NCBI RefSeq assembly: GCF_001612785.1
Contig: NZ_BDBC01000049.1
Span: 1 to 64,000, forward strand
Direction: 5' to 3'
DNA length: 64,000 bases
From: Nocardia beijingensis NBRC 16342
GTDB taxonomy: Bacteria; Actinomycetota; Actinomycetes; Mycobacteriales; Mycobacteriaceae
Of this stretch, positions 39,532 to 48,214 are shown piece after piece. Both the position numbers and the translations under genes were made by a program. Positions within the stretch are counted from its first letter, which is position 1. Each line of letters opens with the position of its first letter. Under the pieces are notes generated by a model, which had not been told where the DNA came from, ran no database searches, and saw nothing but the letters and a program-made list of their open reading frames with translations.

Positions 39532-40779
39532 ATGAGCGAGCCCGTGACCGGACCCGCGATCGAAGCGGTGTTCGCCGAACACTACGGCCGTGCGGTCGCG
39601 AGCCTGATCCGCGTCTTCGGCGACATCGGCGTCGCCGAGGACGCGGTGCAGGACGCGTTCGCCGCGGCTGTCCAGCGCTGGCCCTCCGACGGTCTGCCGC
39701 CTAGTCCGCCCGGCTGGATCATCACCACCGCGCGCAACCGGGCGATCGACCGCCTGCGCCGCGAGGCCTCCCGCGCGGACCGGCACGCGCAAGCGGCGCT
39801 CCTGCACGCCGAGGACGAACCGGAGCAGCCCGTGAACGCGGTGCGCGACGACCGCCTCCGCTTGATCTTCACCTGCTGCCACCCCGCTCTGGCGCGGCAG
39901 GCGCAGGTGGCGCTGACCCTCCGGCTGCTCGGCGGGCTCGGCACCGCCGAGATCGCGCGCGTCTTCCTGGTTCCGGAGAAGACCATGGCGCAGCGCTTGG
40001 TGCGCGCCAAAGGCAAGATCCGCGACGCCCGCATTCCCTATCGGGTGCCCACCGACGCCGAGTTGCCCGCCCGGCTGCGGGCGGTGCTGGCCGTGGTGTA
40101 CCTGATCTTCACCGAGGGGCACACGGCCTCGTCCGGCACGCGGCTGGTGCGGGCCGACCTGTGTGCCGAGGCGATCCGGCTCGGTCGCTCGCTGGCGGAG
40201 CTGATGCCGGACGAACCCGAGGTGACCGGCTTGCTCGCGCTCATGCTGCTGAGCGAGTCCCGCCGGGCCGCCCGCACGGGTGCCGACGGCTCCCTCGTCC
40301 CGCTGGCGGAACAGGATCGCGGCCGGTGGGATCGCAGCCTCATCGCGGAAGGGCACGCGCTCGTCCGGCAGTGCCTGCGCCGCAACCGGCCGGGGCCGTA
40401 TCAGGTGCAGGCGGCGATCAACGCCGTGCACGCCGACGCGCCCACCGCCGCGGCCACCGACTGGCCCCAGATCCTGCGGCTCTACGACCAGCTCGCCGCG
40501 CTGACGCCGAGTCCGGTCGTCGCGCTCAACCGCGCGGTGGCGGTCGCCGAGGTGCACGGTCCGGCAACGGCTTTGGCGCTGGTGGACACTCTGCCGCTGG
40601 CGGGATACCACCTCTTCCACGCCATTCGCGCCGACCTGCTGACCCGGCTCGGGCGCACCGAAGAGGCCGCGGCCGCCTACGACGCCGCCATCGCCCGCAC
40701 CGGCAACGCCGCCGAACGGAATTTCCTGACCCGGCGCCGCGCCGAACTCGGCGCACGGAAGCCGCGCCGGAGCGATTGA
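39532..40779 (+). CDS. ECF42-type sigma factor with C-terminal TPR-like extension
   Basis: 415 residues. Sigma regions 2 and 4 occupy about 1-170: AVFAEHYGRAVASLIRVFGDIGVAEDAVQDAFAAA, PPGWIITTARNRAIDRLRRE and the region 4 helix-turn-helix ALTLRLLGGLGTAEIARVFLVPEKTMAQRLVRAKGKIR. A helical extension of about 240 residues follows, with ATDWPQILRLYDQLAALTPSPVVALNRAVAVAEVHGP. This long C-terminus replaces an anti-sigma factor in ECF42 proteins and is needed for activity in a Streptomyces example (from memory). Linked DGPF and RibD-like genes are the expected targets; a matching promoter lies at 38523-38549. Confidence 0.9.
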   Translation: MSEPVTGPAIEAVFAEHYGRAVASLIRVFGDIGVAEDAVQDAFAAAVQRWPSDGLPPSPPGWIITTARNRAIDRLRREASRADRHAQAALLHAEDEPEQPVNAVRDDRLRLIFTCCHPALARQAQVALTLRLLGGLGTAEIARVFLVPEKTMAQRLVRAKGKIRDARIPYRVPTDAELPARLRAVLAVVYLIFTEGHTASSGTRLVRADLCAEAIRLGRSLAELMPDEPEVTGLLALMLLSESRRAARTGADGSLVPLAEQDRGRWDRSLIAEGHALVRQCLRRNRPGPYQVQAAINAVHADAPTAAATDWPQILRLYDQLAALTPSPVVALNRAVAVAEVHGPATALALVDTLPLAGYHLFHAIRADLLTRLGRTEEAAAAYDAAIARTGNAAERNFLTRRRAELGARKPRRSD

Positions 40780-41245
40780 CGCTGCGAGGAGATCGTCGCC
40801 GTATCGCCGGAGGGCCACGATCACCTTCGCGGACATCCCGCGCCACCAAGTGGTGCGCTCTCACTGAGACACCGGCCCGGCTCGATGAAATCGCGGCAGG
40901 CCACGGCTCGGCACCGACCGTGTCCATCAAGCCCCGCCACCGCTGCCCAGCCAGCCGGTTCGACACCGCGCTCGCGCCCACCAGCGCGCCCGCGGCCACG
41001 CTCTCCGAGGCCGTCCCAGTCCGCGTCCGCCTCCGGTACGCGAGGTCGTCCGACGCACCGACGCACCGACACACCGACACACCGACACACCGACACACCG
41101 ACGCACCGACGCACCGACGCACCGACGCACCGACGCACCGACGCACCGACGCACCGACGCACCGAGCGATCATCACCCAGCGCCGTCGCGGTGTCCCGGT
41201 CCCGAGTCCGGCCGCCCCCGGCTAGTCGGCGTGAAGCACGTCGCA
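40780..41245. other. Intergenic region with an 8-bp tandem array, no gene seen
   Basis: 466 bp between the converging sigma factor and flavin-binding protein genes. The only structure I see is the repeat array at 41051-41162. Frames through it encode His/Thr/Asp or Arg/Cys/Val repeats and are not credible genes. Confidence 0.6.
41051..41162. repeat. 14-copy 8-bp tandem repeat (VNTR-like)
   Basis: Fourteen gap-free 8-bp units: two CGACGCAC, four CGACACAC, then eight CGACGCAC. The block pattern of one-base variants suggests slippage or unequal exchange. It lies between convergent genes, so no protein is affected. Confidence 0.95.
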
Positions 41246-41737
41246 TCAGTGCTTGCGCACCACCCGCTCGCCCTCACCCGGCTTCCAGATGGTGATGTCG
41301 AGGTGGTCGTCCGCGACCTCCACCGTGGACGCGCCGGTGAGATCGGCGACGTAGAAGTGGTCGAACTCCTGGCCCCTGATGTCGAAGCCGGTCTCGTCGA
41401 ACAGGTGCTGGGCGAAGCGGACGTGCACGTCGCGGTCGGGAAGGTCGACGACAGCGCCGAAGAGTTTGGCGTCGCCCTCGGACACGTTCGTGTCCACCGT
41501 GGCGGTGTGCAGGCAGAAACGCGGGTCGCGGGCCAGATCGCGGAACTTGGTCGTGCCCGGCATCCCCGCGATCACCAGGGACCCGTCGAAGACGCGCGGC
41601 TCGATCGGACTGATCCGCGGCGATCCGTCGGAACGGATGGTGCCGAGCATGCAGAGGTTGCCCGCCGCGCGGTGTCTGCGCACGAAGATCTCGGCGATGT
41701 GCGGCGCTTCTTCGGTGAACCGGCTCCAAGTGGTCAT
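41246..41737 (-). CDS. Pyridoxamine 5'-phosphate oxidase-like flavin/F420-binding protein
   Basis: 163 residues from the ATG at 41737 (an ATG at 41767 would add ten). Split-barrel fold of the PNPOx-like family: GNLCMLGTIRSDGSPRISPIEPRVFDGSLVIAGMPGTTKFRDLARDPRFCLHT is the usual N-terminal half. Members bind FMN, FAD or F420 and act as reductases or oxidases on unknown substrates. It is divergent from a WYL regulator gene, with a near-palindrome in the gap, so it is probably regulated by it. Confidence 0.8.
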   Translation of the reverse strand: MTTWSRFTEEAPHIAEIFVRRHRAAGNLCMLGTIRSDGSPRISPIEPRVFDGSLVIAGMPGTTKFRDLARDPRFCLHTATVDTNVSEGDAKLFGAVVDLPDRDVHVRFAQHLFDETGFDIRGQEFDHFYVADLTGASTVEVADDHLDITIWKPGEGERVVRKH

Positions 41738-41761
41738 GCCGAGGACGCTACGGCGCAAACC

Positions 41762-41776
41762 TGACATCTTCTGTCC
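41762..41776. promoter_or_regulatory. Candidate operator between PNPOx-like and WYL genes
   Basis: TGACA-N5-TGTCC is a 5-bp dyad with one mismatch in the 63-bp divergent gap, flanked by AAAC and CGTTT that extend the symmetry. Confidence 0.35.
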
Positions 41777-41800
41777 ACGTTTGCGGCTAGTCTCGTCTGC

Positions 41801-42772
41801 GTGCGGGCGAGTCGATTGCTGCAACTGCTGTTGCTGTTGCAGACCAGGGGCGGGCTCACCGCGCCCGAGCTGGCCAGGGAACTGGAGGTGTCGGTGCGCA
41901 CCGTCTACCGCGATGTCGAGGCCCTCTCGGCGGCCGGTGTCCCGGTCTACACCGAGCCGGGGCGGGCCGGTGGGGTGCGGTTGGTCGACGGCTTCCGCAC
42001 CCGCCTGACCGGCCTCACCACCGAAGAGGCCGACGCGGTGCTGCTGGCCGGTCTGCCCGGCGCCGCCGCCGATCTCGGGCTCGGCACCGTGCTGGCCACT
42101 GCGCAGTTGAAGGTGCTCGCCGCGCTGCCGCCGGAACTGCGCGGGCGGGCGACGCGCATCGCCGAGCGGGTGCTCGTCGACGTACCGGGTTGGTTCCACC
42201 AGCCGGACGAGACCCCGATGCTCGCGACCATCGCCGACGCGCTCTGGCACGACCGCAGGCTGCTGGTGCGCTACCGCCGCACCGACAAGGTGGTCGAGCG
42301 CGTGCTCGACCCACTCGGTCTGGTGCTCAAGGCGGGCACCTGGTATCTGGTCGCGCGCAGCGGGAGCACCCCGCGCTCCTACCGGGTCGGCCGGATCGTC
42401 GCCGCCGAACCGACCGGCGAAACCTTCACCCGCCCGGCGGCATTCGACCTGCGAGCGCATTGGTCCGAGGCCGCCGACGAATTCGCGCGTTCGATGCTGC
42501 GCGTGCGGGCGCGCTGCCGGATCGCCGCCACCCACCTGCGATTGCTGCGGCTGACGAACGATCCGGCGGCGGTCGCGGAGGCACTGGCGTCGGCCGGACC
42601 GCCCGATGCCGAAGGGTGGGTCGAGGTGGTCGTTCCGTCGGAGTCCTACGACGTGCTCGCCCACGGCCTGCTGCCGCTCGGCGAGCACGTCGAGGTGCTG
42701 GAACCACCGCAGTTGCGCGCGCGGCTCGCGGCGACCGCCGCCGCCATGCACGCGCGCTACTCCGGGAAGTAG
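41801..42772 (+). CDS. WYL-domain helix-turn-helix regulator (YafY/DeoR-like), first copy
   Basis: 323 residues from GTG. The N-terminal HTH (about 1-60) reads LLQLLLLLQTRGGLTAPELARELEVSVRTVYRDVEALSAAGVPVY; the WYL domain lies at about 130-225 (LLVRYRRTDKVVERVLDPLGLVLKAGTWYLVARSG); and a C-terminal WCX-type extension follows. WYL domains sense small ligands or nucleic acids. It is divergent from the PNPOx-like gene and about 2.3 kb from a second WYL regulator arranged the same way. Confidence 0.88.
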   Translation: MRASRLLQLLLLLQTRGGLTAPELARELEVSVRTVYRDVEALSAAGVPVYTEPGRAGGVRLVDGFRTRLTGLTTEEADAVLLAGLPGAAADLGLGTVLATAQLKVLAALPPELRGRATRIAERVLVDVPGWFHQPDETPMLATIADALWHDRRLLVRYRRTDKVVERVLDPLGLVLKAGTWYLVARSGSTPRSYRVGRIVAAEPTGETFTRPAAFDLRAHWSEAADEFARSMLRVRARCRIAATHLRLLRLTNDPAAVAEALASAGPPDAEGWVEVVVPSESYDVLAHGLLPLGEHVEVLEPPQLRARLAATAAAMHARYSGK

Positions 42773-42800
42773 ATCACCGGACGAGTGGAGCCGGGACTCG

Positions 42801-43991
42801 TCAGCGCAGCGCGCGGAAGAATCCGCGCACGTCCGCGATCAGCAGGTCCGGCGCCTCCATGGCCGCGAAATGCCCGCCGCGGTCGAATTCGGTCCAGCGG
42901 ACAATGTTGTGCGCGTCCTCGGCGAGCTTGCGGACGGACAGGTCGCCGGGGAAGATCGCCGCCGCGGTGGGCACATCGGACTTGCGCACCGGCGCGCCCC
43001 ACACCGCGGATTCGCTGTAGAGCCGCAGCGAGGAGGCGAACGTGCCGGTGAACCAGTACAGGCTCACGTTGGTCAGCAGCGCGTCCCGGCCCACCGCGTC
43101 GTCGGGCAGCTCGATCGCCGGGTCGGTGTACTGCCGGAACAGGTCGGCGATCCAGGACAGCAGCCCGGCGGGTGAGTCCTGGAGCCCGATCGCCAGCGTC
43201 TGCGGACGGTTCGCCTGCACGGTCGCGTAGTCGTAGCGGGCGTAGCTGTCCGGACCGGTCAGCGTGTCCAGCTTCGCCTGATCTTCCGCGGACCATTCCG
43301 CCTGAGCCGCGTATTCGTCCGCGCCGCCCCCGGATTCGGCATCGCCGCCGTCCCAGGACGGAATCGTGATCGGGCCGTTCACGTGCAGACCGACCACGTG
43401 CTCGCGATCGATATGGCCGAGCTGGGCGGCGACGAAGTACCCCGCGTCGCCGCCCTGCACGCCGTAACGGTCGTAGCCCAGCCGCGCCATGAGCGCCGCG
43501 ACCACCTCCGCGAACCGCTCGGTCGAGCCCGCACCCGGCTCGGGCGACACCGTGGAGAACGCGAAACCCGGCAGCGAGGGAACAACCAGGTGGAACGCGT
43601 CGGCCGGGTCGCCGCCGTGCGCACGGGGATCGCTCAATGGTCCGAGCACCTTCGCGAACTCGGTGAACGACGCGGGCCAGCCGTGCCCGAGCACCAGCGG
43701 CAGCGCATCCGGCTCCGGCGAGCGGACGTGCAGGAAATGCACCTGCTGTCCATCGATGCCGGTGACGAACTGCGGCAGCTCGTTCAGCTCCGCTTCCACG
43801 GCGCGCCAGTCGAATTCGGTACGCCAGTATTCGGCCAGCGGCCGCAGGTAGGACACGCGCATGCCCTTGCTCCATCCGGCGCCGGGCAGGTCGCTCGGCC
43901 ACAAGGTATCGGCGAGGCGCCTGCGCAGATCGTCGATCCGCTCCTGCGGGATGTCGATGCGGAAAGGACGAATGTCGTGTTCGGTTGTCAT
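42801..43991 (-). CDS. Epoxide hydrolase (EHN-type alpha/beta hydrolase)
   Basis: 396 residues from the ATG at 43991 with GGTGG 5 nt upstream (a GTG at 44000 is possible). The EHN domain at the N-terminus is IRPFRIDIPQERIDDLRRRLADTLWPSDLPGAGWSKG. The alpha/beta hydrolase part has the oxyanion HGWP motif, nucleophile Asp in GVQGGDAGYF (about 184-193) and a late His in EFDRGGHFAAMEAPD (about 365-379). These fit microsomal-type epoxide hydrolases, which open epoxides to diols. It is divergent from the second WYL gene. The substrate is unknown; some EHN proteins are JH-type or simple esterases. Confidence 0.87.
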   Translation of the reverse strand: MTTEHDIRPFRIDIPQERIDDLRRRLADTLWPSDLPGAGWSKGMRVSYLRPLAEYWRTEFDWRAVEAELNELPQFVTGIDGQQVHFLHVRSPEPDALPLVLGHGWPASFTEFAKVLGPLSDPRAHGGDPADAFHLVVPSLPGFAFSTVSPEPGAGSTERFAEVVAALMARLGYDRYGVQGGDAGYFVAAQLGHIDREHVVGLHVNGPITIPSWDGGDAESGGGADEYAAQAEWSAEDQAKLDTLTGPDSYARYDYATVQANRPQTLAIGLQDSPAGLLSWIADLFRQYTDPAIELPDDAVGRDALLTNVSLYWFTGTFASSLRLYSESAVWGAPVRKSDVPTAAAIFPGDLSVRKLAEDAHNIVRWTEFDRGGHFAAMEAPDLLIADVRGFFRALR

Positions 43992-44012
43992 ATCGGCCAC
44001 CGTAGGAAGCGC

Positions 44013-44033
44013 TTAGGACGGGTTCGTTCCTAA
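44013..44033. promoter_or_regulatory. Candidate operator between epoxide hydrolase and WYL gene
   Basis: TTAGGA-N9-TCCTAA, perfect 6-bp arms, inside the 62-bp divergent gap. Probably the site of the WYL regulator at 44054. Confidence 0.5.
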
Positions 44034-44053
44034 CTTCCGGGCATGCTGGCGGC

Positions 44054-45010
44054 ATGCTGGAAACGTCGGCCCGCCTGCTCCAACTGCTGACTCTGCTGCA
44101 AACCCGCCCGGACCGGACGGGCGCCGAACTCGCCGAACGGCTCGGCGTCACCGGACGCACGGTGCGCAGGGACATCGATCGCCTCCGCGAACTCGGTTAT
44201 CCGATCCATGCCATCCGCGGCGCCGCGGGGTACCGCCTCGGCGCGGGAGCGGCGCTGCCGCCGCTGCTGCTCGACGACGACGAAGCGGTGGCGGTGGCGG
44301 TCGGGCTTCGCGGCGGCACCGTGACCGGGTTGGAGGAGGCATCGTTGCGCGCGCTCACCAAACTGGAGCAGGTGCTGCCGCCGCGCCTGCGGCACCGGGT
44401 CCGCACCCTGCGCGGCGCGACCCTGCGCGTCGACGGGCCCGCGCCGGAGGTCCAGCCGGACACGCTCATGGCCATCGCCGAGACGTGCCAACGCCACGAA
44501 CGGCTCCGGTTCGATTACCGCGCCCACAGCGGCACGCTCGGTCTGCGCACCGTCGAGCCGCACACCCTCGTGCACTTCAGCAGGCACTGGTATCTGGTCG
44601 CCTGGGATGTCGACCGCACCGACTGGCGCACCTTCCGGGTGGACCGGATCATCCCGCGGATCCCGGCCGGGCCCCGCTTCACGCCTAGGGAGCCGCCGGA
44701 AGGTGATGTCGTGGCGTATCTGTCGATGCGGTTGTCGGCCCGTGGGTGGCCGCAGCAGGCGACGGTGCTGCTGCACCGATCGGCCGAGGACGCCGCCGGG
44801 CGCGTGTGGCCCGGCGCCGGCGTCGTGGAAGCCGTCGACGAGCACAGCTGCCGCCTGCACGTCGGCAGCGAGACGCCCGAACAGCTGGTCTGGATGATCA
44901 CCTCCGTCGATCTCGACTTCACGGTGCTCACCGGCCCACCGGAACTGCTCGACGCGCTGCGCCACCAGGCCGCCCGCTGCGCGCGCGCCGTCCGCGACTT
45001 CGCACCGTAG
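44054..45010 (+). CDS. WYL-domain helix-turn-helix regulator, second copy
   Basis: 318 residues. HTH: LLQLLTLLQTRPDRTGAELAERLGVTGRTVRRDIDRLRELGYPIHAI (about 8-55). WYL domain: RLRFDYRAHSGTLGLRTVEPHTLVHFSRHWYLVAWDVDRTDWRTFRVDRI (about 155-205). It is clearly related to the first copy in layout, but diverged. It probably controls the divergent epoxide hydrolase gene through the TTAGGA dyad (inference) and ends 4 bp before the convergent monooxygenase gene. Confidence 0.88.
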   Translation: MLETSARLLQLLTLLQTRPDRTGAELAERLGVTGRTVRRDIDRLRELGYPIHAIRGAAGYRLGAGAALPPLLLDDDEAVAVAVGLRGGTVTGLEEASLRALTKLEQVLPPRLRHRVRTLRGATLRVDGPAPEVQPDTLMAIAETCQRHERLRFDYRAHSGTLGLRTVEPHTLVHFSRHWYLVAWDVDRTDWRTFRVDRIIPRIPAGPRFTPREPPEGDVVAYLSMRLSARGWPQQATVLLHRSAEDAAGRVWPGAGVVEAVDEHSCRLHVGSETPEQLVWMITSVDLDFTVLTGPPELLDALRHQAARCARAVRDFAP

Positions 45011-45014
45011 CGGG

Positions 45015-46112
45015 CTAGCAGCGCCAATCCAGCACCGCGGCGAAGGACCGCAGCTGCACCGAGTCGGGGGTCGCCCGCAGCACGGCGTCCCGTAGCGCGA
45101 CGAACGGCGGGAACGACAGTTGCGCCACCGTGCCGATCCGGCGCGAGCGCGATGCGATCATCCTCGTGCGCGGCCTGCGTTCGCGGTCGTAGGCGGTCAG
45201 GTCGCCGCCGTGGGCCGCCACCTCGGCCAGCACGACGGCGTCCTCCAGGGCTTGGCAGGCGCCTTGCCCGAGGTTGGGCATCATCGCGTGCGCCGCGTCG
45301 CCGACCAGCGCGATCCGTCCGGCCACGAAGGTTTTCAGCGCGGGCAGATCGTAGAGGTCGTGCCGCAGCACCTCGGCGTCCTCGGCCGCGGCGAGCAGGG
45401 CGGGGATCGGGTCGTGCCATCCGCCGAACCGCGCGCGCAGTTCGGCCGCACCGCCCGCCGCACCAGCGGGCACGTTCGCGGTGGCGTAGCAGTAGACCCG
45501 TCCGTCCGCGAGCGGCGCGTACCCGAAACGCTCACCCCGGCCCCAGCTTTCACCCATGTCGATGACCGGCTCACGCGGCGTGACGACCACACGCCAGGCG
45601 GTGTAACCGCCGTAGCGTGGTTGTATCTCGCCGCACACGGCACGGCGCACCGCGCTGCGGATGCCGTCGGCGCCGACGACGACGTCCCCGCTGGATGTGC
45701 CCGCGGAGTGCGCCACCGTGCCGTCGGCCTCCGCCGCGGCCACGGTCACACCGGTGCGCAGCGCCTCCGCCGGGATGGCGGACCGCAGGATGTCCACCAG
45801 GTCGGCGCGGTGCAGCATGATCGGGCTGCCGTAGGTGGCGCGGAGCTGCTCGGCGTCGATCCCGGCCAGCCGGCGTCCCGCGCGGTCGCGAATGGCCGCC
45901 GCGCCATCCTCGACGGCCCGAGCGCGCACCCGGTCGCCGAGGCCGAGCGCGTCGAGTGCGCGAAGAGCGTTGGGCCACAACGACAATCCCGCGCCGACCG
46001 CCGTGATATCGGCGGCCCGCTCCAGCACTTCGACGCGCCAGCCCTGCCGCAGGAAGGCCACCGCGGTCGCCAGACCACCGATGCCACCGCCCACGATGAC
46101 CGCCTCGGACAT
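45015..46112 (-). CDS. FAD-dependent monooxygenase (PHBH-type)
   Basis: 365 residues from the ATG at 46112, with a GGGGAAG Shine-Dalgarno. Group A flavoprotein monooxygenase: FAD dinucleotide site VIVGGGIGGLATA (5-17), the DG motif VVGADGIRSAVRRA (about 152-165) and the second FAD site GRIALVGDAAHAMMPNLGQG (about 276-295). These enzymes hydroxylate aromatic or related compounds with NAD(P)H. Divergent from a TetR gene, with two identical-type operators between them, so expression probably responds to the enzyme's substrate. Confidence 0.87.
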   Translation of the reverse strand: MSEAVIVGGGIGGLATAVAFLRQGWRVEVLERAADITAVGAGLSLWPNALRALDALGLGDRVRARAVEDGAAAIRDRAGRRLAGIDAEQLRATYGSPIMLHRADLVDILRSAIPAEALRTGVTVAAAEADGTVAHSAGTSSGDVVVGADGIRSAVRRAVCGEIQPRYGGYTAWRVVVTPREPVIDMGESWGRGERFGYAPLADGRVYCYATANVPAGAAGGAAELRARFGGWHDPIPALLAAAEDAEVLRHDLYDLPALKTFVAGRIALVGDAAHAMMPNLGQGACQALEDAVVLAEVAAHGGDLTAYDRERRPRTRMIASRSRRIGTVAQLSFPPFVALRDAVLRATPDSVQLRSFAAVLDWRC

Positions 46113-46160
46113 CGCTTCCCCTTTCTCCGGACCGCTCGGCGAGCAGCTCACCCGCACGCT

Positions 46161-46174
46161 ACTACTGATGTAGT
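46161..46174. promoter_or_regulatory. TetR operator copy 1
   Basis: ACTAC-N4-GTAGT, perfect 5-bp arms, 49 bp upstream of the monooxygenase start. Confidence 0.7.
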
Positions 46175-46202
46175 GTCGCGGGGCGGGACTGTAACCAGCG
46201 TC

Positions 46203-46216
46203 ACTACTCCTGTAGT
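46203..46216. promoter_or_regulatory. TetR operator copy 2
   Basis: ACTAC-N4-GTAGT again, 42 bp (four helical turns) from copy 1 and 8 bp before the tetR start, so it would cover the regulator's own initiation region. Confidence 0.7.
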
Positions 46217-46224
46217 ATCGCTGG

Positions 46225-46782
46225 ATGTCCAGCAAGCGCGAACTCGTCTTGGACGCCGCGATCGAACTGCTCGGCTCCCGCGGCATCCGCGCCATGACCC
46301 ACCGCGCGGTCGACGAGGTCGCCGGCATGCCCGCCGGATCGGCGTCCAACTACTTCCGCACCCGCGCGGCGCTGCTGGCGGGTATCGCCGAGCGCCTGGA
46401 GGCACGCGATCACGCGGATTGGGAGACGCTCAACCGGCGCCCCAGCCCCGGCACCGTCGAAGAACTCGTCAACGGCACGGCCGCCTACGTCGTCCACGCG
46501 GTGCGGACCGACCGCACCCGGACGCTGGCGCGCTACGCGCTGTTCCTGGAAGCGCAGACCGCCCCTGCGCTGCACGAGACGGTGCGGCGCGGCCACCGCA
46601 GGCTCAGCGAATGGGCCGCGAGCCTGCTGGCGAACGTCGGTGGGGACCGGGCGACGACACAGATCTTGGTAGGCCAGCTCGACGGCATCATCCTGCACCA
46701 ATTGGTCGATCCGACACCGGATTTCGATCCCCGCCCCGTGCTGGACCGGTTGGTGCGCGCGCTGATCGATTCGAACGACTAG
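46225..46782 (+). CDS. TetR family regulator
   Basis: 185 residues. The N-terminal HTH (about 5-50) reads ELVLDAAIELLGSRGIRAMTHRAVDEVAGMPAGSASNYFRTRAALLAGI, standard for the family; the rest is the helical ligand/dimer domain. The two ACTAC-N4-GTAGT sites in the gap before it indicate autoregulation and repression of the divergent FAD monooxygenase. Ligand unknown. Confidence 0.9.
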   Translation: MSSKRELVLDAAIELLGSRGIRAMTHRAVDEVAGMPAGSASNYFRTRAALLAGIAERLEARDHADWETLNRRPSPGTVEELVNGTAAYVVHAVRTDRTRTLARYALFLEAQTAPALHETVRRGHRRLSEWAASLLANVGGDRATTQILVGQLDGIILHQLVDPTPDFDPRPVLDRLVRALIDSND

Positions 46783-46874
46783 CGCCACGTGGCCGCAGTC
46801 GCGCGATTCGGTCGCCGGGTCCGCGGTTGCACCCGGCGTCGCGGAATCCGCCGCCACCGGCTCGGCGCCGCCCG

Positions 46875-48179
46875 TCAGAAGAACGTGTGCAGCAGATCGA
46901 CCACGCGCGGCACGGGGGCATCGGCGTCATCGATCACGGGGATGAGCCGCCACTTGTCGAAGGCGGTGCACGGATGGGACAACCCGAGCCGGACGACCGC
47001 CCCGATGGGCAACTCGGTGGCCGCGCCGCCCGGCAGCCGGAGGAAGGCGTGCTGGTCGTTGAGCGCGGAGACCGCCGCGTCCGCGTCGAGCACGCCGCCC
47101 CCGGGTCCGGCGATGCGTTGCGGAATCGGCATCCCTTCGTCGAAAGGGAGATCGCGTTTGCCCGCGTCCAGCAGGGCGAGGCCGGGTTCCGGGCGCGAGA
47201 GGGTACGGGCCCAGCCGTGCATCGCCGAGCGCAGCGGCCGCCCACACCCCGGACCCGCCAGCGGCGACATGCTCGCGTAGAAGCCGTCGTCGTGGATGAC
47301 ATACGCTCCCGAGCGCAGCACGACCGTCGTCGCGGCGCCACGGCCGCCGTGCTCGTCGGACAGCGGGGCGAGGTACTCGAGCGCCAGTTCCGGATAGGCG
47401 CTGCCGCCCGCGGTGACGACGGCAGGCCCGCGATACCGCCCCGCCGCGGCGAGTTCCCGGTGCAGGCGGGCGAGTTCGCCGAGGTAGTCGCGCACCGCCC
47501 GGATGCCGGTCGCGGTGCGGTCGTGCGCGAGCGCACCCTCGTAGCCGCCCACCCCGGCGAGCGTCAGCCGCGACGCCCCCTCGATCGCGCGCGCCACCGC
47601 ATGCGCCTGTTCCACCGTGCGCGCGCCGGTTCTGCCCTGCGGGCCACCGAGTTCCACCAGCACCCGGATGCGCGGCGACTCCGGGGCGCCGCGCAGGTGC
47701 GCGTCCATCAGCGCGACCGCTTCGACGCTGTCGGCCCAGCAGTAGAACTCGAAGGACGCATCGCGCGCCGATTCCGCCGCGACCCACCGCAATCCGACCG
47801 GATCGACCAGCGCGTTGGCCAGCAGCACCCGCGCGACGCCGAAGGACCGCGCCACGTGCGTCTGCCAGATGGTGGCCAGGGTGATGCCCCAGGAACCCGC
47901 GGCCAGCTGAGCGGCCCACACCTGCGGGGCCATCGTGGTCTTGCCGTGCGGCGCCAGGCGCACGCCTGCCGCGCGCACCCACTCGGCCATCACCGCGATG
48001 TTCTCCGCGAGCGCGGCGCGGTCGACGGTGAGCAGCGGCGTCTCCAGCTGGTCGAGCCCCGGGGCGGCAGCGCGGATCTCCCGCACGGTCCGCCCCCAGA
48101 ATGCGGAGGGCATGCCCTTGTGCGCGGGTCCGATCCCACGCTCGGCCAGCGCCGCCACGGCTGCTTCGTCGATCGACAC
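46875..48179 (-). CDS. D-serine dehydratase-like / D-threonine aldolase-like PLP enzyme
   Basis: 434 residues. An alanine-racemase-like N-terminal TIM barrel binds PLP through the lysine in RLAPHGKTTMAPQ (about residue 80). The C-terminal beta domain has SHPCTAFDKW, which contains the His and Cys metal ligands of the DSD1/D-threonine aldolase family. These proteins deaminate D-serine or cleave D-threonine with a metal ion. The adjacent ppc gene ends 35 bp upstream on the same strand, so cotranscription is possible. Which D-amino acid is used cannot be told. Confidence 0.82.
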   Translation of the reverse strand: MSIDEAAVAALAERGIGPAHKGMPSAFWGRTVREIRAAAPGLDQLETPLLTVDRAALAENIAVMAEWVRAAGVRLAPHGKTTMAPQVWAAQLAAGSWGITLATIWQTHVARSFGVARVLLANALVDPVGLRWVAAESARDASFEFYCWADSVEAVALMDAHLRGAPESPRIRVLVELGGPQGRTGARTVEQAHAVARAIEGASRLTLAGVGGYEGALAHDRTATGIRAVRDYLGELARLHRELAAAGRYRGPAVVTAGGSAYPELALEYLAPLSDEHGGRGAATTVVLRSGAYVIHDDGFYASMSPLAGPGCGRPLRSAMHGWARTLSRPEPGLALLDAGKRDLPFDEGMPIPQRIAGPGGGVLDADAAVSALNDQHAFLRLPGGAATELPIGAVVRLGLSHPCTAFDKWRLIPVIDDADAPVPRVVDLLHTFF

Positions 48180-48214
48180 GACGTCCTTCCTACCCGACCT
48201 CGGCCCCCGGGCGG

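Noticed and set aside
41051..41162. Possible CRISPR array
   Set aside because: Units are 8 bp with no spacers, and no cas genes are near. It is a simple tandem repeat.
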